In this document: piece by piece, positions 1-4,961 of the stretch
How the letters are laid out: the number at the start of each line of letters is the position of its first letter
Position numbering within the stretch: the first letter of the stretch is position 1
Assembly: GCA_030837265.1 (NCBI GenBank)
Contig: JAUPKV010000086.1
Coordinates: 1 to 5,625, forward strand
Direction: 5' to 3'
Source of the DNA: Methanobacteriota archaeon
GTDB taxonomy: Archaea; Halobacteriota; Methanosarcinia; Methanosarcinales; Methanosarcinaceae
DNA length: 5,625 nucleotides
Translations under genes and position numbers: made by a program
The notes under the pieces: model-generated
The model's database searches: none
Told to the model about the DNA's origin: nothing
What the model saw: only the letters and a program-made list of their open reading frames with translations

Positions 1-355
1 AAAGAATGCCAACTGTACTACCTATTAAGTATATAGAGAGTATATAGAAAATTAAGTTTACAAATAATTTACCAGCTTTAATATCGGAAAGAGCTTGATA
101 TTCATCTTCATATAGCTCTACATATAATCTGTAATTTATTGATTTTCGATTCCAGCTATCAATATACATACAGCATGCTCCAACTAACATAATAGAAAAG
201 CTTGTTTTTGTTGCCAAATTAACAACAAATGGATAGCTTTTTATTATTAAGTAAGATAGGATAACGCCATTAATACCTATTAAATATTTATAATAATCAT
301 CTAAAGCTGTGAAATATTTGTAATAATAATGCAAGGAAAAATTATGTAGATCCAT
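1..355 (-). CDS. Unrecognised multi-pass membrane protein, 3' end beyond the window
   Basis: I do not recognise this protein. Reading leftwards from an ATG at 355, the frame stays open for 118 codons to the window edge, so the C-terminus is missing. It starts MDLHNFSLHYYYKY and is rich in Tyr and Ile. Three hydrophobic stretches are visible: residues about 24-46, 51-67 (with a Cys-Cys pair at 61-62) and 97-118. Between the last two is a charged segment, about 68-96, containing WNRKSINYR and ELYEDEYQ. An in-frame ATG at 370 would add five residues. I prefer 355 because a TATA-like box at 384-392 lies about 27-30 bases before it and a weak GGTG lies seven bases upstream. The gene follows a C-terminal remnant on the same strand by about 50 bases, so the two may once have formed an operon. 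G+C is low, which suggests accessory DNA. Function cannot be assigned. Confidence 0.65.
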   Translation of the reverse strand, partial: MDLHNFSLHYYYKYFTALDDYYKYLIGINGVILSYLIIKSYPFVVNLATKTSFSIMLVGACCMYIDSWNRKSINYRLYVELYEDEYQALSDIKAGKLFVNLIFYILSIYLIGSTVGIL

Positions 356-383
356 TTTTATACACCGCATGATATTTTTAGCA

Positions 384-392
384 ATATAAAAA
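384..392 (-). promoter_or_regulatory. Probable TATA box for the left-edge membrane protein gene
   Basis: The minus strand reads TTTTTATAT here, close to the archaeal box A consensus. Transcription starting about 25 bases downstream would begin around 360, giving a leaderless or very short-leader mRNA for the ATG at 355. The surroundings are AT-rich, so chance matches are likely. Confidence 0.35.
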
Positions 393-404
393 TTAAGATA
401 AATA

Positions 405-599
405 TTAACTTAATGTTTTAATTCGAATTCTGTTTACCTGTTGATTGGTAGGTTTGAAAGCAAGTCTATCAAACGAAAAAAGAAGAGCAGAAACATGGGT
501 TAATTCTTCATAAAGAAGGAATCTGGATGGTCGATCTCTTTTATCTTGAACATATTTCCTAAGCTTGTCTAATATTATTCGTCGAATATTATTTATATA
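405..599 (-). pseudogene. C-terminal remnant of an unrecognised protein next to the insertion sequence
   Basis: The minus strand is open for 64 codons before a TAA at 407-405 and has no ATG, GTG or TTG start near its beginning. The translation reads like real protein: it contains LDKLRKYVQDKRDRPSRF, then LLYEELTHVSALLFSFDRL, then a basic tail ending in NRIRIKTLS. The mix of basic and amphipathic segments is unlike the low-complexity translations of the AT-rich DNA around it. Its upstream end dissolves into repeated AT-rich units at 567-620, and the insertion sequence begins at about 619. I infer that the 5' part was lost or displaced when the element inserted or through later decay. I found no convincing matching N-terminal half on the far side of the element. 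It could instead be a small gene with a non-canonical start. Confidence 0.45.
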
Positions 600-620
600 T
601 TACTATTCGTCTAATATTAT
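567..620. repeat. Short AT-rich iterated repeat abutting the insertion sequence
   Basis: The 12-mer GTCTAATATTAT occurs at 567-578 and again at 609-620, with a one-base variant, GTCGAATATTAT, at 581-592. The start spacings of 14 and 28 bases fit a 14-base period with one degenerate unit. A longer version of the unit, ATTCGTC followed by AATATTAT, is shared by 577-592 and 605-620. The last copy overlaps the outer end of the left inverted repeat. It may be slippage debris or a target sequence preferred by the element. Confidence 0.5.
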
Positions 621-640
621 ATATCCTCTATTCGGCAGGT
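619..640 (+). repeat. Left terminal inverted repeat of the insertion sequence
   Basis: It begins ATATATCCT, has two positions (CT) that differ from the right end, and continues ATTCGGCAGGT. It is the reverse complement of 2327-2348 except at those two adjacent positions. It would be the transposase binding and cleavage site at the left end. Confidence 0.85.
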
Positions 641-648
641 AAACGAAT

Positions 649-667
649 GAATTAATATCATTAATTC
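649..667. repeat. Palindrome just inside the left end of the insertion sequence
   Basis: Perfect 8-base arms, GAATTAAT and ATTAATTC, are separated by three bases (ATC). The palindrome lies between the left inverted repeat and the transposase start and touches the probable TATA box at 666-673. It could be an operator for autoregulation, or a hairpin that blocks translation of transcripts entering from outside. AT-rich arms of this size can also arise by chance. Confidence 0.5.
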
Positions 668-673
668 TATATT
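666..673 (+). promoter_or_regulatory. Probable TATA box of the transposase gene
   Basis: TCTATATT lies about 20-25 bases before the transposase ATG at 691. No Shine-Dalgarno motif is visible just before the ATG, so the transcript is probably leaderless or nearly so. It overlaps the end of the adjacent palindrome. Confidence 0.4.
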
Positions 674-690
674 TTCGTCTTGATTCTATC

Positions 691-2319
691 ATGATCGAAA
701 AAAACAGTAATAGAAGAGTTGAATCGTCTCTCAAACGTACAAGGTTCATAGGTCACCTTGGTCTTGTGGTTGGAGTTTTCAAAGAGCTTAAAATTGATAA
801 GCTAATTGATGAGAAGCTTCCGAAAGCACGAGATCATACTGTTCCTCACTCAGTCTGTATCCTTGCTATGATCCTTAATGGTCTTGGCTTCGTAGATCAA
901 CGCTTATATCCATTTCCTGATTTTTTCAAGAATATTTCAATAGAAAGGCTTTTTGGTGAAGGTGTAACAAAAGAAGATCTCAATCAGTACGTTATAGGAG
1001 AAACTCTTGATATAATCGTAAAATATGGTCCTACTAAACTGTTTACTGAAATCACTCTTCACGTTATGAGTCACTTACCTATTCCTGTTCATTGTCTGCA
1101 TTCTGATACTACCAGTGTAAGTGTGTATGGAGATTATGATGACGAAGATACTGATTCTATTGATATCACTTTTGGAGTTCCAAAAAACGGAAGATGGGAT
1201 CTAAAACAATTTGTTCTTAGCCTGATAGTAAATCAACATGGTATACCCCTTTTCATGAATACACACTCAGGAAACGCTTCAGATAAAAGCATAATTCCTG
1301 AGTCGATAAATGCTCTTAAATCGGTTTTGAGACCTGAAAGTAAAGTATACTATGTCGCTGACAGCTCTTTTTATACAGACAACAACATCAGGAATATAGG
1401 AAAATCACTGTGGATTAGCCGTGTTCCGGCAACAATTAATGAAGCAAAAGAACTGATTGCTTCTAACTTGAGTCTTAAAACATTGAAAAATGACGAAAGA
1501 TACTCGTTTTATCAAACTTTTGTCGAATACGGCGGAGTAAAACAAAAGTGGGTTCTATTGCTTTCTCATAAAATGAAAGAGAAGAAGGAGGTAACTCTCA
1601 GAACAAAGATAGATAAAGAGATTGAAAAAGCAGAGAAATCACTTAAAAAGCTGAAAGGAAAAGACTTCTTTTGTGAAGAAGATGCATTAAAAGCTGCAGA
1701 AGAATGGACTCAAGAGTTCCCGTCAATTATATTGGATAAGGCAAGTGTGAAAGGTGTTACAAAACGTGAACAAGGAAAAAAAGGTAGACCTTCTAAAGAT
1801 GAGAACTTAGAGATATATTACAGGATTGAAGGTAGCATAAAGGTTAATGATGCTTTTATTTTGAAAGAAATGGATAAAATCGGACTTTTTATTCTTGCAA
1901 GTAATGACATCAGTCTTTCTCCTGAAGAGATGCTGAAGTTCTATAAAGGACAAGACAGAGTTGAAAAAGGATTTAGATTTTTAAAAAGTGATACATTTTC
2001 GATATCAAAGGTTTACCTTAAGAATAAATCAAGAATGGAAGCACTGACGATGATTATGGTCCTTTGCTTGATGATTTATTCAATCGCAGAATGGAAATTG
2101 AGGTTAAAATTGGAAGAAGAAAATGAAACAGTTCCAGATCAGAAAGGAAAACCGACAAAAAAACCTACAATGAGATGGATATTTTTCAAATTCCAGGGAA
2201 TTACAGAACTTTTTACTCAAAAGGAAGGGATCAGTGAGTCAGAAGTATTGAATATGGAAGAGGTTAACTGGAAGATATTGAGTATAATGGGAGAGCAATA
2301 TGAAAATATATATCTTTAA
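691..2319 (+). CDS. IS1634-family DDE transposase, full length (542 aa)
   Basis: This catalyses cut-and-paste movement of the surrounding element by binding its terminal repeats and cutting DNA with a metal-dependent RNase-H-fold active site. The three expected acidic residues are visible: Asp139 in HSDTTSV, Asp224 in YYVADSSFYTD, and Glu425 in the signature YKGQDRVEKGFRFLKS (418-433), which follows the IS4-type Tyr, Arg/Val, Glu, Lys pattern. A long insertion lies between the second Asp and the Glu. It includes a charged, coiled-coil-like stretch at about 294-335 and a basic KKGRPSK segment, as is usual in this family. An N-terminal region (1-130) precedes the catalytic core, and a lysine-rich C-terminus (470-542) follows it. 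There is no frameshift or premature stop, so the protein is probably functional. It starts at an ATG with no clear ribosome binding site. Confidence 0.93.
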   Translation: MIEKNSNRRVESSLKRTRFIGHLGLVVGVFKELKIDKLIDEKLPKARDHTVPHSVCILAMILNGLGFVDQRLYPFPDFFKNISIERLFGEGVTKEDLNQYVIGETLDIIVKYGPTKLFTEITLHVMSHLPIPVHCLHSDTTSVSVYGDYDDEDTDSIDITFGVPKNGRWDLKQFVLSLIVNQHGIPLFMNTHSGNASDKSIIPESINALKSVLRPESKVYYVADSSFYTDNNIRNIGKSLWISRVPATINEAKELIASNLSLKTLKNDERYSFYQTFVEYGGVKQKWVLLLSHKMKEKKEVTLRTKIDKEIEKAEKSLKKLKGKDFFCEEDALKAAEEWTQEFPSIILDKASVKGVTKREQGKKGRPSKDENLEIYYRIEGSIKVNDAFILKEMDKIGLFILASNDISLSPEEMLKFYKGQDRVEKGFRFLKSDTFSISKVYLKNKSRMEALTMIMVLCLMIYSIAEWKLRLKLEEENETVPDQKGKPTKKPTMRWIFFKFQGITELFTQKEGISESEVLNMEEVNWKILSIMGEQYENIYL

Positions 2320-2326
2320 TTTGTCA

Positions 2327-2348
2327 ACCTGCCGAATCCAGGATATAT
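2327..2348 (-). repeat. Right terminal inverted repeat of the insertion sequence
   Basis: It begins seven bases after the transposase stop codon with ACCTGCCGAAT and ends AGGATATAT. Read on the minus strand it matches the left end at 20 of 22 positions. Confidence 0.85.
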
Positions 2349-2741
2349 GATTCCTCCCGTTTAGCTTACATGCTCCTATTCCGTCGTAGGGTTCTATAAG
2401 CAACTTTTCTTGATATTTCGGTAAAATTTATGAAAGCCTGAATACTAAAGTTAAATTTTTACCATTTTGATCTTTCAATAAAGCTTCCAACTATTAAATA
2501 CCAAAGACGTCTGCTTTTTTCCGGTTACTTTTATAAATGGCACTCTCAATGTGATATGTTATATGTTTACAAAATATCTGATTACTCCAAAATATTCCGT
2601 TCAATAATTGCCTGAAAAATAGAAAGTTCCTGTATCAAAATAGCAATTTGGTTTCTTATTTTGTATTTTCCTTCCCTATGAAGCTCTTTTTTAGATCAGT
2701 CACATATAAATATAAGAACATCCAATTTTAATATGGTGGTT
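2349..2741. other. Gene-poor AT-rich stretch right of the insertion sequence
   Basis: I see no gene I can support in these roughly 390 bases. Both strands contain only short open stretches without start codons. On the minus strand, 2582-2698 is open for 38 codons with no start (it includes YKIRNQIAILIQ), and a stretch ending near 2374 reads EISRKVAYRTLRRNRSM. Both might be debris of older genes, but composition alone could produce them. A TATA-like TTTATAAAT near 2531 on the plus strand has no gene after it. No tRNA-like or other recognisable RNA structure was seen. Confidence 0.5.
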
Positions 2742-2749
2742 TTTATATA
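2742..2749 (+). promoter_or_regulatory. TATA box of the DUF378 gene
   Basis: TTTATATA is a near-ideal archaeal box A. Transcription would begin about 25 bases downstream, near 2770-2776. That leaves a leader of roughly 25 bases containing the ribosome binding site at 2786-2794. Confidence 0.65.
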
Positions 2750-2753
2750 TATT

Positions 2754-2770
2754 CCTATTATGGAAATAGG
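2754..2770. promoter_or_regulatory. Small inverted repeat between TATA box and ribosome binding site
   Basis: CCTATT and AATAGG form perfect 6-base arms around a 5-base spacer. The repeat starts five bases after the TATA box and ends at about the expected transcription start. That is a typical place for an archaeal repressor to bind, so an operator is plausible. No regulator can be named. Confidence 0.4.
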
Positions 2771-2785
2771 TAAATAAAACACACA

Positions 2786-2794
2786 GGGAGTGAT
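2786..2794 (+). promoter_or_regulatory. Ribosome binding site that fixes the DUF378 start
   Basis: GGGAGTGAT closely resembles the Shine-Dalgarno consensus GGAGGTGAT. It lies at normal spacing before the GTG at 2799. An earlier in-frame GTG at 2790 lies inside this motif and is therefore an unlikely start. Confidence 0.65.
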
Positions 2795-2798
2795 AGTT

Positions 2799-3035
2799 GT
2801 GGCAGTAAGAAATCCTGTAGACTGGATTGCACTTATACTTGTTATTATAGGCGGATTAAACTGGGGACTTGTCGGGCTCTTTAACTACAATCTTGTAGAT
2901 GCTATTTTCGGGGTGGGGAGCGTCCTCTCGAGAATAATATATATACTTGTGGCCCTTGCCGCGCTTTACATGGTTTATTACGGTGTGAGAAGTGAGGAGA
3001 GTCATCCAGTTAGGACTGCGGAGAGACACGTTTAA
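2799..3035 (+). CDS. DUF378 (PF04070) small membrane protein
   Basis: A 78-residue protein with two membrane helices, about residues 8-28 and 43-62. The family signature GGLNWGLVGLF is at 18-28 and is followed by the typical loop NLVDAIFG (31-38). DUF378 proteins are short, widespread integral membrane proteins with no established function. The C-terminal tail from about residue 64 (SEESHPVRTAERHV) is polar and carries two His and two Arg. I chose the GTG at 2799 because a GGGAGTGAT motif precedes it. A GTG at 2790 would add three residues but overlaps that motif. The gene appears to be a single-gene transcription unit with its own TATA box, a possible operator and a T-rich terminator. Family assignment is by motif recognition; any cellular role would be a guess. 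Confidence 0.88.
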   Translation: MAVRNPVDWIALILVIIGGLNWGLVGLFNYNLVDAIFGVGSVLSRIIYILVALAALYMVYYGVRSEESHPVRTAERHV

Positions 3036-3104
3036 AGTACAAAATACGAAAAAATGAAGGCAAGTAAAATAGTAGATTGAAAACTATAGGATATAGCATA
3101 TCAG

Positions 3105-3149
3105 TTTTTATCTTTTATTTTATATTTTACTTTTATTTTATATTTTATT
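3105..3149 (+). terminator. T-rich terminator tract after the DUF378 gene
   Basis: The plus strand runs through TTTTTA, CTTTTATTTTATATTTTA twice, then TTC. This is a series of 4-5-base T runs of the kind that ends archaeal transcription without a hairpin. It begins about 70 bases after the DUF378 stop. The same bases on the minus strand encode the Lys-rich end of the peroxiredoxin remnant. Confidence 0.55.
3112..3147. repeat. Perfect 18-bp tandem duplication
   Basis: CTTTTATTTTATATTTTA at 3112-3129 is repeated exactly at 3130-3147 with no spacer. The right copy contains the stop codon of the peroxiredoxin remnant (minus strand, 3140-3138). It was probably produced by replication slippage. 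Confidence 0.85.
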
Positions 3150-3416
3150 CTCTTTAAATGATTCGAGTTCTGAAAGTATATTTTCTGCTTGCCCATCCGA
3201 GAGCAGCTTTATTATAAGTTCTTTCTTCTCGATAAATCGCTTATGTGAACCCTGACTGTCCTTGCTAACTCCGAGAATTAAAGCATTTTCGGTTTCGAAA
3301 TCTTTTTCCAAGCAACTGAACTCCTTTGCCTCCAGGCTGCACCCCGCGGTATTATTTTTCGGATAAAAATAAAGTACTACCCATTTTCCTCTGAGGTCTT
3401 CAAGGCATGTTCGATC
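3138..3416 (-). pseudogene. Decayed Bcp/PrxQ-type peroxiredoxin gene, N-terminus and central part lost
   Basis: The minus-strand frame from 3404 to the TAA at 3140-3138 gives 88 residues that are clearly peroxiredoxin: LEDLRGKWVVLYFYPKNNTA, then GCSLEAKEF with the peroxidatic Cys (codon 3341-3339), a second Cys nine residues later (3314-3312), then ALILGVSKDS and IIKLLSD. Intact Bcp/PrxQ enzymes are about 150-160 residues and reduce peroxides using thioredoxin-type donors. Here the N-terminal 25 or so residues are absent, no usable start exists, and a stop (3419-3417) sits directly upstream. After LLSD the sequence jumps to GQAENILSELES, which looks like the family's extreme C-terminus (GHAEEVL-type). 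That implies an in-frame deletion of about 55-60 residues containing the second half of the fold. The usual PGCT around the active Cys reads AGCS. It is almost certainly non-functional. Confidence 0.85.
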
Positions 3417-3435
3417 TTAAAATTATCTTTAAGAT
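3414..3435. repeat. Inverted repeat at the broken 5' edge of the peroxiredoxin remnant
   Basis: Perfect 8-base arms, ATCTTAAA and TTTAAGAT, surround a 6-base spacer, with TTTT following on the plus strand. The repeat lies exactly where peroxiredoxin homology ends on the N-terminal side, so it may mark the deletion junction. A weak terminator is the other possibility. Confidence 0.5.
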
Positions 3436-3459
3436 TTTTCTTCCTTACTGTTTAAAAGG

Positions 3460-3573
3460 TTATTCTTTATTTTTCCAGGGTAGTAATGCAGTTAAAAACG
3501 ATAGAAGCGGACCTACAAACAAGCCTGCCCAGAGTAGAAGCCCGAGAATTCCAAGGCCAAGAAAATAAAGTCG
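3460..3573 (-). other. In-frame open extension beyond the UAG stop of the PPC-like membrane protein
   Basis: Directly after the TAG at 3576-3574 the same frame continues for 37 sense codons to a TAA at 3462-3460. The translation begins RLYFLGLGILGLLLW, continues AGLFVGPLLSFLTALL and ends PWKNKE. That is one well-formed hydrophobic helix followed by a charged tail. There is no ATG or GTG in it, and the only TTG lies inside the helix, so it is unlikely to be an independent gene. Three readings fit: UAG read through (as pyrrolysine if this is Methanosarcina), a recent nonsense mutation (for example CAG to TAG) that shortened the protein, or chance. The coherent helix and preserved frame argue against chance. 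Confidence 0.6.
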
Positions 3574-4485
3574 CTACCTTGTTGAAGTTTCACTGGAACT
3601 CTCGCCTTTCAAACTTAAGAAAAAGGCAATAACTCCAAGTCCTACACTTGCGAGAATTAGAAATAGAGTAATGAATATTTCTGAAGTAAATGACGTTTTG
3701 CTCAATGAGATCATCATCTGGGAAATTAACGAAAATCCTGTGCCCAGGAAGAAAAGACCTGCGAAGATTCCGGAAATTTGTGCCGGACTGAAGCCAGATA
3801 CAATGTCTTTTTTGAGAAAGATTGCCAGAATGCCAAGTGCGAGAATTATTAAAAAAGGAGCGAAGATCAGAAGGGGACTCTGACCTTCCCAGAGATAAAT
3901 CTTTATCTGGCTAAGGGGTGTGGATATCCACTCATTCAAAGTGAAAGCCTCCTTATAACCTAAAACTACCCCATAATTTCCTGCTCTGCGTGCGGAACTG
4001 ACTACAGCATAATACTTCCCGCTTTCAGGAGCTATAAGATCTGGATTGGCAACAGAATAGAAAGCACTGGGGGCAAACGCTTCGTAAACCGGACTCTTGA
4101 GGAGTCTTCCTGAAAATACTTTTACTCCATACCCCTGAGGCACTTCGAGTTTCTCGGGTATTTTTCCTTCGTGTGTAAGACCTGGGCCCATAAGAATGAG
4201 GTCCGGGGTAAAACCCTGCCTCCCCTGCTCAACAGGAATAGTAAGCCCTAAAACTATTCTTTCTCCTCGCTTTATCTCAAAACTATAGTATGTCAGGTCT
4301 CCTTCAGCAAGCTGCCCATAGAGGACCCTGGATATTGAAGGATCTTCAAAGGGAATAGCAGCATCGGGGCTTTTACCTCCTGCTTCGAAAGTTGGAACAT
4401 GGGCAAGGGCAGTAATAGTTAGCATATTTACGGCAATAAGCAAAGTCAAAATAATGCCAGAAAACCAGATTTTTGACCGTCCCAT
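3574..4485 (-). CDS. Exported PPC-like-domain protein with C-terminal membrane helices
   Basis: A 303-residue protein I cannot name. Residues 7-28 form a signal peptide or N-terminal anchor. Residues 45-178 look like a beta-sandwich of the PPC (bacterial pre-peptidase C-terminal) type: LTYYSFEIKRGERIVLGLTI near 64-83, FTPDLILMGPG at 92-102, APESGKYYAVVSS at 152-164 and GNYGVVLGYKE at 169-179. Such domains usually face outward and bind surfaces or partner proteins. Three membrane helices follow at about 204-223, 236-260 and 268-290, with Lys-rich loops (KKD after the first, LKG after the third) placing those sides in the cytoplasm. The frame ends in UAG after SETSTR and continues open to 3460, where a fourth helix is encoded. 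No clear ribosome binding site precedes the ATG at 4485. An out-of-frame ATG at 4492 is not used. The gene is divergent from the repair gene at 4618. Confidence 0.8.
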   Translation of the reverse strand: MGRSKIWFSGIILTLLIAVNMLTITALAHVPTFEAGGKSPDAAIPFEDPSISRVLYGQLAEGDLTYYSFEIKRGERIVLGLTIPVEQGRQGFTPDLILMGPGLTHEGKIPEKLEVPQGYGVKVFSGRLLKSPVYEAFAPSAFYSVANPDLIAPESGKYYAVVSSARRAGNYGVVLGYKEAFTLNEWISTPLSQIKIYLWEGQSPLLIFAPFLIILALGILAIFLKKDIVSGFSPAQISGIFAGLFFLGTGFSLISQMMISLSKTSFTSEIFITLFLILASVGLGVIAFFLSLKGESSSETSTR

Positions 4486-4510
4486 AGACCATATTTTATT
4501 CGATGTTCTC

Positions 4511-4520
4511 TAAATAGATA
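4511..4520 (-). promoter_or_regulatory. Possible TATA box of the PPC-like membrane protein gene
   Basis: The minus strand reads TATCTATTTA about 26-35 bases before the ATG at 4485, which would give a very short leader. The match to box A is only fair, and other AT-rich stretches are nearby. Confidence 0.3.
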
Positions 4521-4562
4521 TCAGGTAAAAAATCATGGAAAAAGTCTAAAATTAAAAATCCG

Positions 4563-4583
4563 AATAAATAAACCTTTTTATCG
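4563..4583 (+). promoter_or_regulatory. Possible promoter of the dimer-glycosylase gene
   Basis: AATAAATA at 4563-4570 and TTTTTATCG at 4575-4583 are both TATA-like. They lie 35-55 bases before the ATG at 4618, giving a short leader. I cannot tell which one is used. No convincing Shine-Dalgarno motif precedes the start; GGG at 4601-4603 is the nearest purine run. Confidence 0.35.
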
Positions 4584-4617
4584 AAAACCCTTTCTTGAAT
4601 GGGCTCAGATTAAGCTT

Positions 4618-4947
4618 ATGAGAATCTGGGACATACCTCCCGAGAAGATGTGCAGACAGCACCTGCTGGGGGAACACCGTGAGCTGCATGCTTTATGGTC
4701 AATAATTACCAATGACAAAAAAGCTTATGCCCATCACCCTGAAACTATGCGCTGGAGGGGAAAACTAAAGGCTCTATATCTAAGGCACGAAGCCCTTGTC
4801 AAGGAGATGATAAAACGTGGCTATAAACATCACACTCCTCTTGACCCTGCCCTGGCAGCAGGAAAAGCTGTTCAGGACGAGTTTGTGGATTCTTATGAAG
4901 AACAAGTACGGATTTTAAAAGAAAAAGGATGTGAGTGCAGAGTTTGA
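4618..4947 (+). CDS. T4 endonuclease V-like pyrimidine-dimer DNA glycosylase (PF03013 type)
   Basis: A 109-residue cytoplasmic protein. Family members cut the glycosidic bond at UV-induced pyrimidine dimers and nick the resulting abasic site. The core motif QHLLGEHREL (14-23) aligns with QHLMAEYREL of phage T4 DenV, placing Glu22 at the position of catalytic Glu23 and Arg21 at Arg22. The region YLRHEALVKEMIKRGYKHHT (about 59-78) matches the DenV segment with KRQIELIAECLKRGF. The start is well supported because the motif lies at the same distance from the N-terminus as in DenV. In T4 the nucleophile is the alpha-amino group of Thr2 after Met removal. Here the second residue is Arg, and the one-residue offset puts Met1 at that place. 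The protein is shorter than DenV (138 aa) and lacks its aromatic C-terminal tail (WYKYYG), so substrate range may differ. It stands alone, convergent with the permease gene. Confidence 0.85.
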   Translation: MRIWDIPPEKMCRQHLLGEHRELHALWSIITNDKKAYAHHPETMRWRGKLKALYLRHEALVKEMIKRGYKHHTPLDPALAAGKAVQDEFVDSYEEQVRILKEKGCECRV

Positions 4948-4953
4948 CTGCAA

Positions 4954-4961
4954 TTTTTATT
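4954..4961 (+). terminator. Short oligo-T stop signal between convergent genes
   Basis: TTTTTATT begins seven bases after the glycosylase stop codon and overlaps the end of the convergent permease gene. It is one T run only, so termination may be incomplete and the two transcripts may overlap. Confidence 0.35.

Larger units (their letters stand above)
619..2348 (+). mobile_element. IS1634-like insertion sequence (IS4 superfamily), apparently complete
   Basis: About 1.73 kb bounded by 22-bp imperfect inverted repeats (619-640 and 2327-2348; 20 of 22 positions match) and carrying one full-length DDE transposase that fills most of the element. Gene length, transposase type and terminal repeats fit the IS1634 family. 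The outer limits could be off by a few bases because the flanks are AT-rich. I could not identify a direct target duplication. The element lies between a broken gene remnant on the left and a gene-poor stretch on the right. The uninterrupted transposase frame suggests a fairly recent arrival or continuing activity. Confidence 0.85.

Noticed and set aside
356..370. ATG at 370 as the start of the left-edge membrane protein
   Set aside because: It is in frame but only about 18 bases from the probable TATA box centre, so it would fall before the expected transcription start. The ATG at 355 fits better, though 370 is not excluded.
610..2360. Target-site duplication flanking the insertion sequence
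   Set aside because: Comparing the AT-rich flanks at several possible boundaries gave no matching direct repeat of the expected 5-6 bases. Any apparent match depended on shifting the ends within TATATA runs.
2349..2480. Minus-strand fragments that might be the missing N-terminal half of the gene broken by the insertion sequence
   Set aside because: The frames end in stops before or at the element boundary, or are open for only about 20 codons. None joins convincingly to the remnant at 405-599.
2582..2698. Minus-strand open stretch of 38 codons (contains YKIRNQIAILIQ)
   Set aside because: It has no start codon and a TGA directly upstream, and AT-rich composition is enough to explain it. Listed only as possible debris in the gene-poor stretch.
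2790..2798. GTG at 2790 as the start of the DUF378 protein
   Set aside because: It lies within the GGGAGTGAT ribosome binding site. The GTG at 2799 has normal spacing from that motif.
3414..3440. Inverted repeat plus TTTT as a plus-strand intrinsic terminator
   Set aside because: No plus-strand gene precedes it closely, the stem is AT-only apart from one pair in each arm, and archaeal termination does not depend on hairpins.
3671..3883. 70-codon plus-strand open frame beginning MNISEVNDVLLNEI
   Set aside because: It lies entirely inside the minus-strand PPC-like membrane protein gene. Its translation is Lys/Arg/Pro-rich with no recognisable domain, as expected of an antisense shadow.
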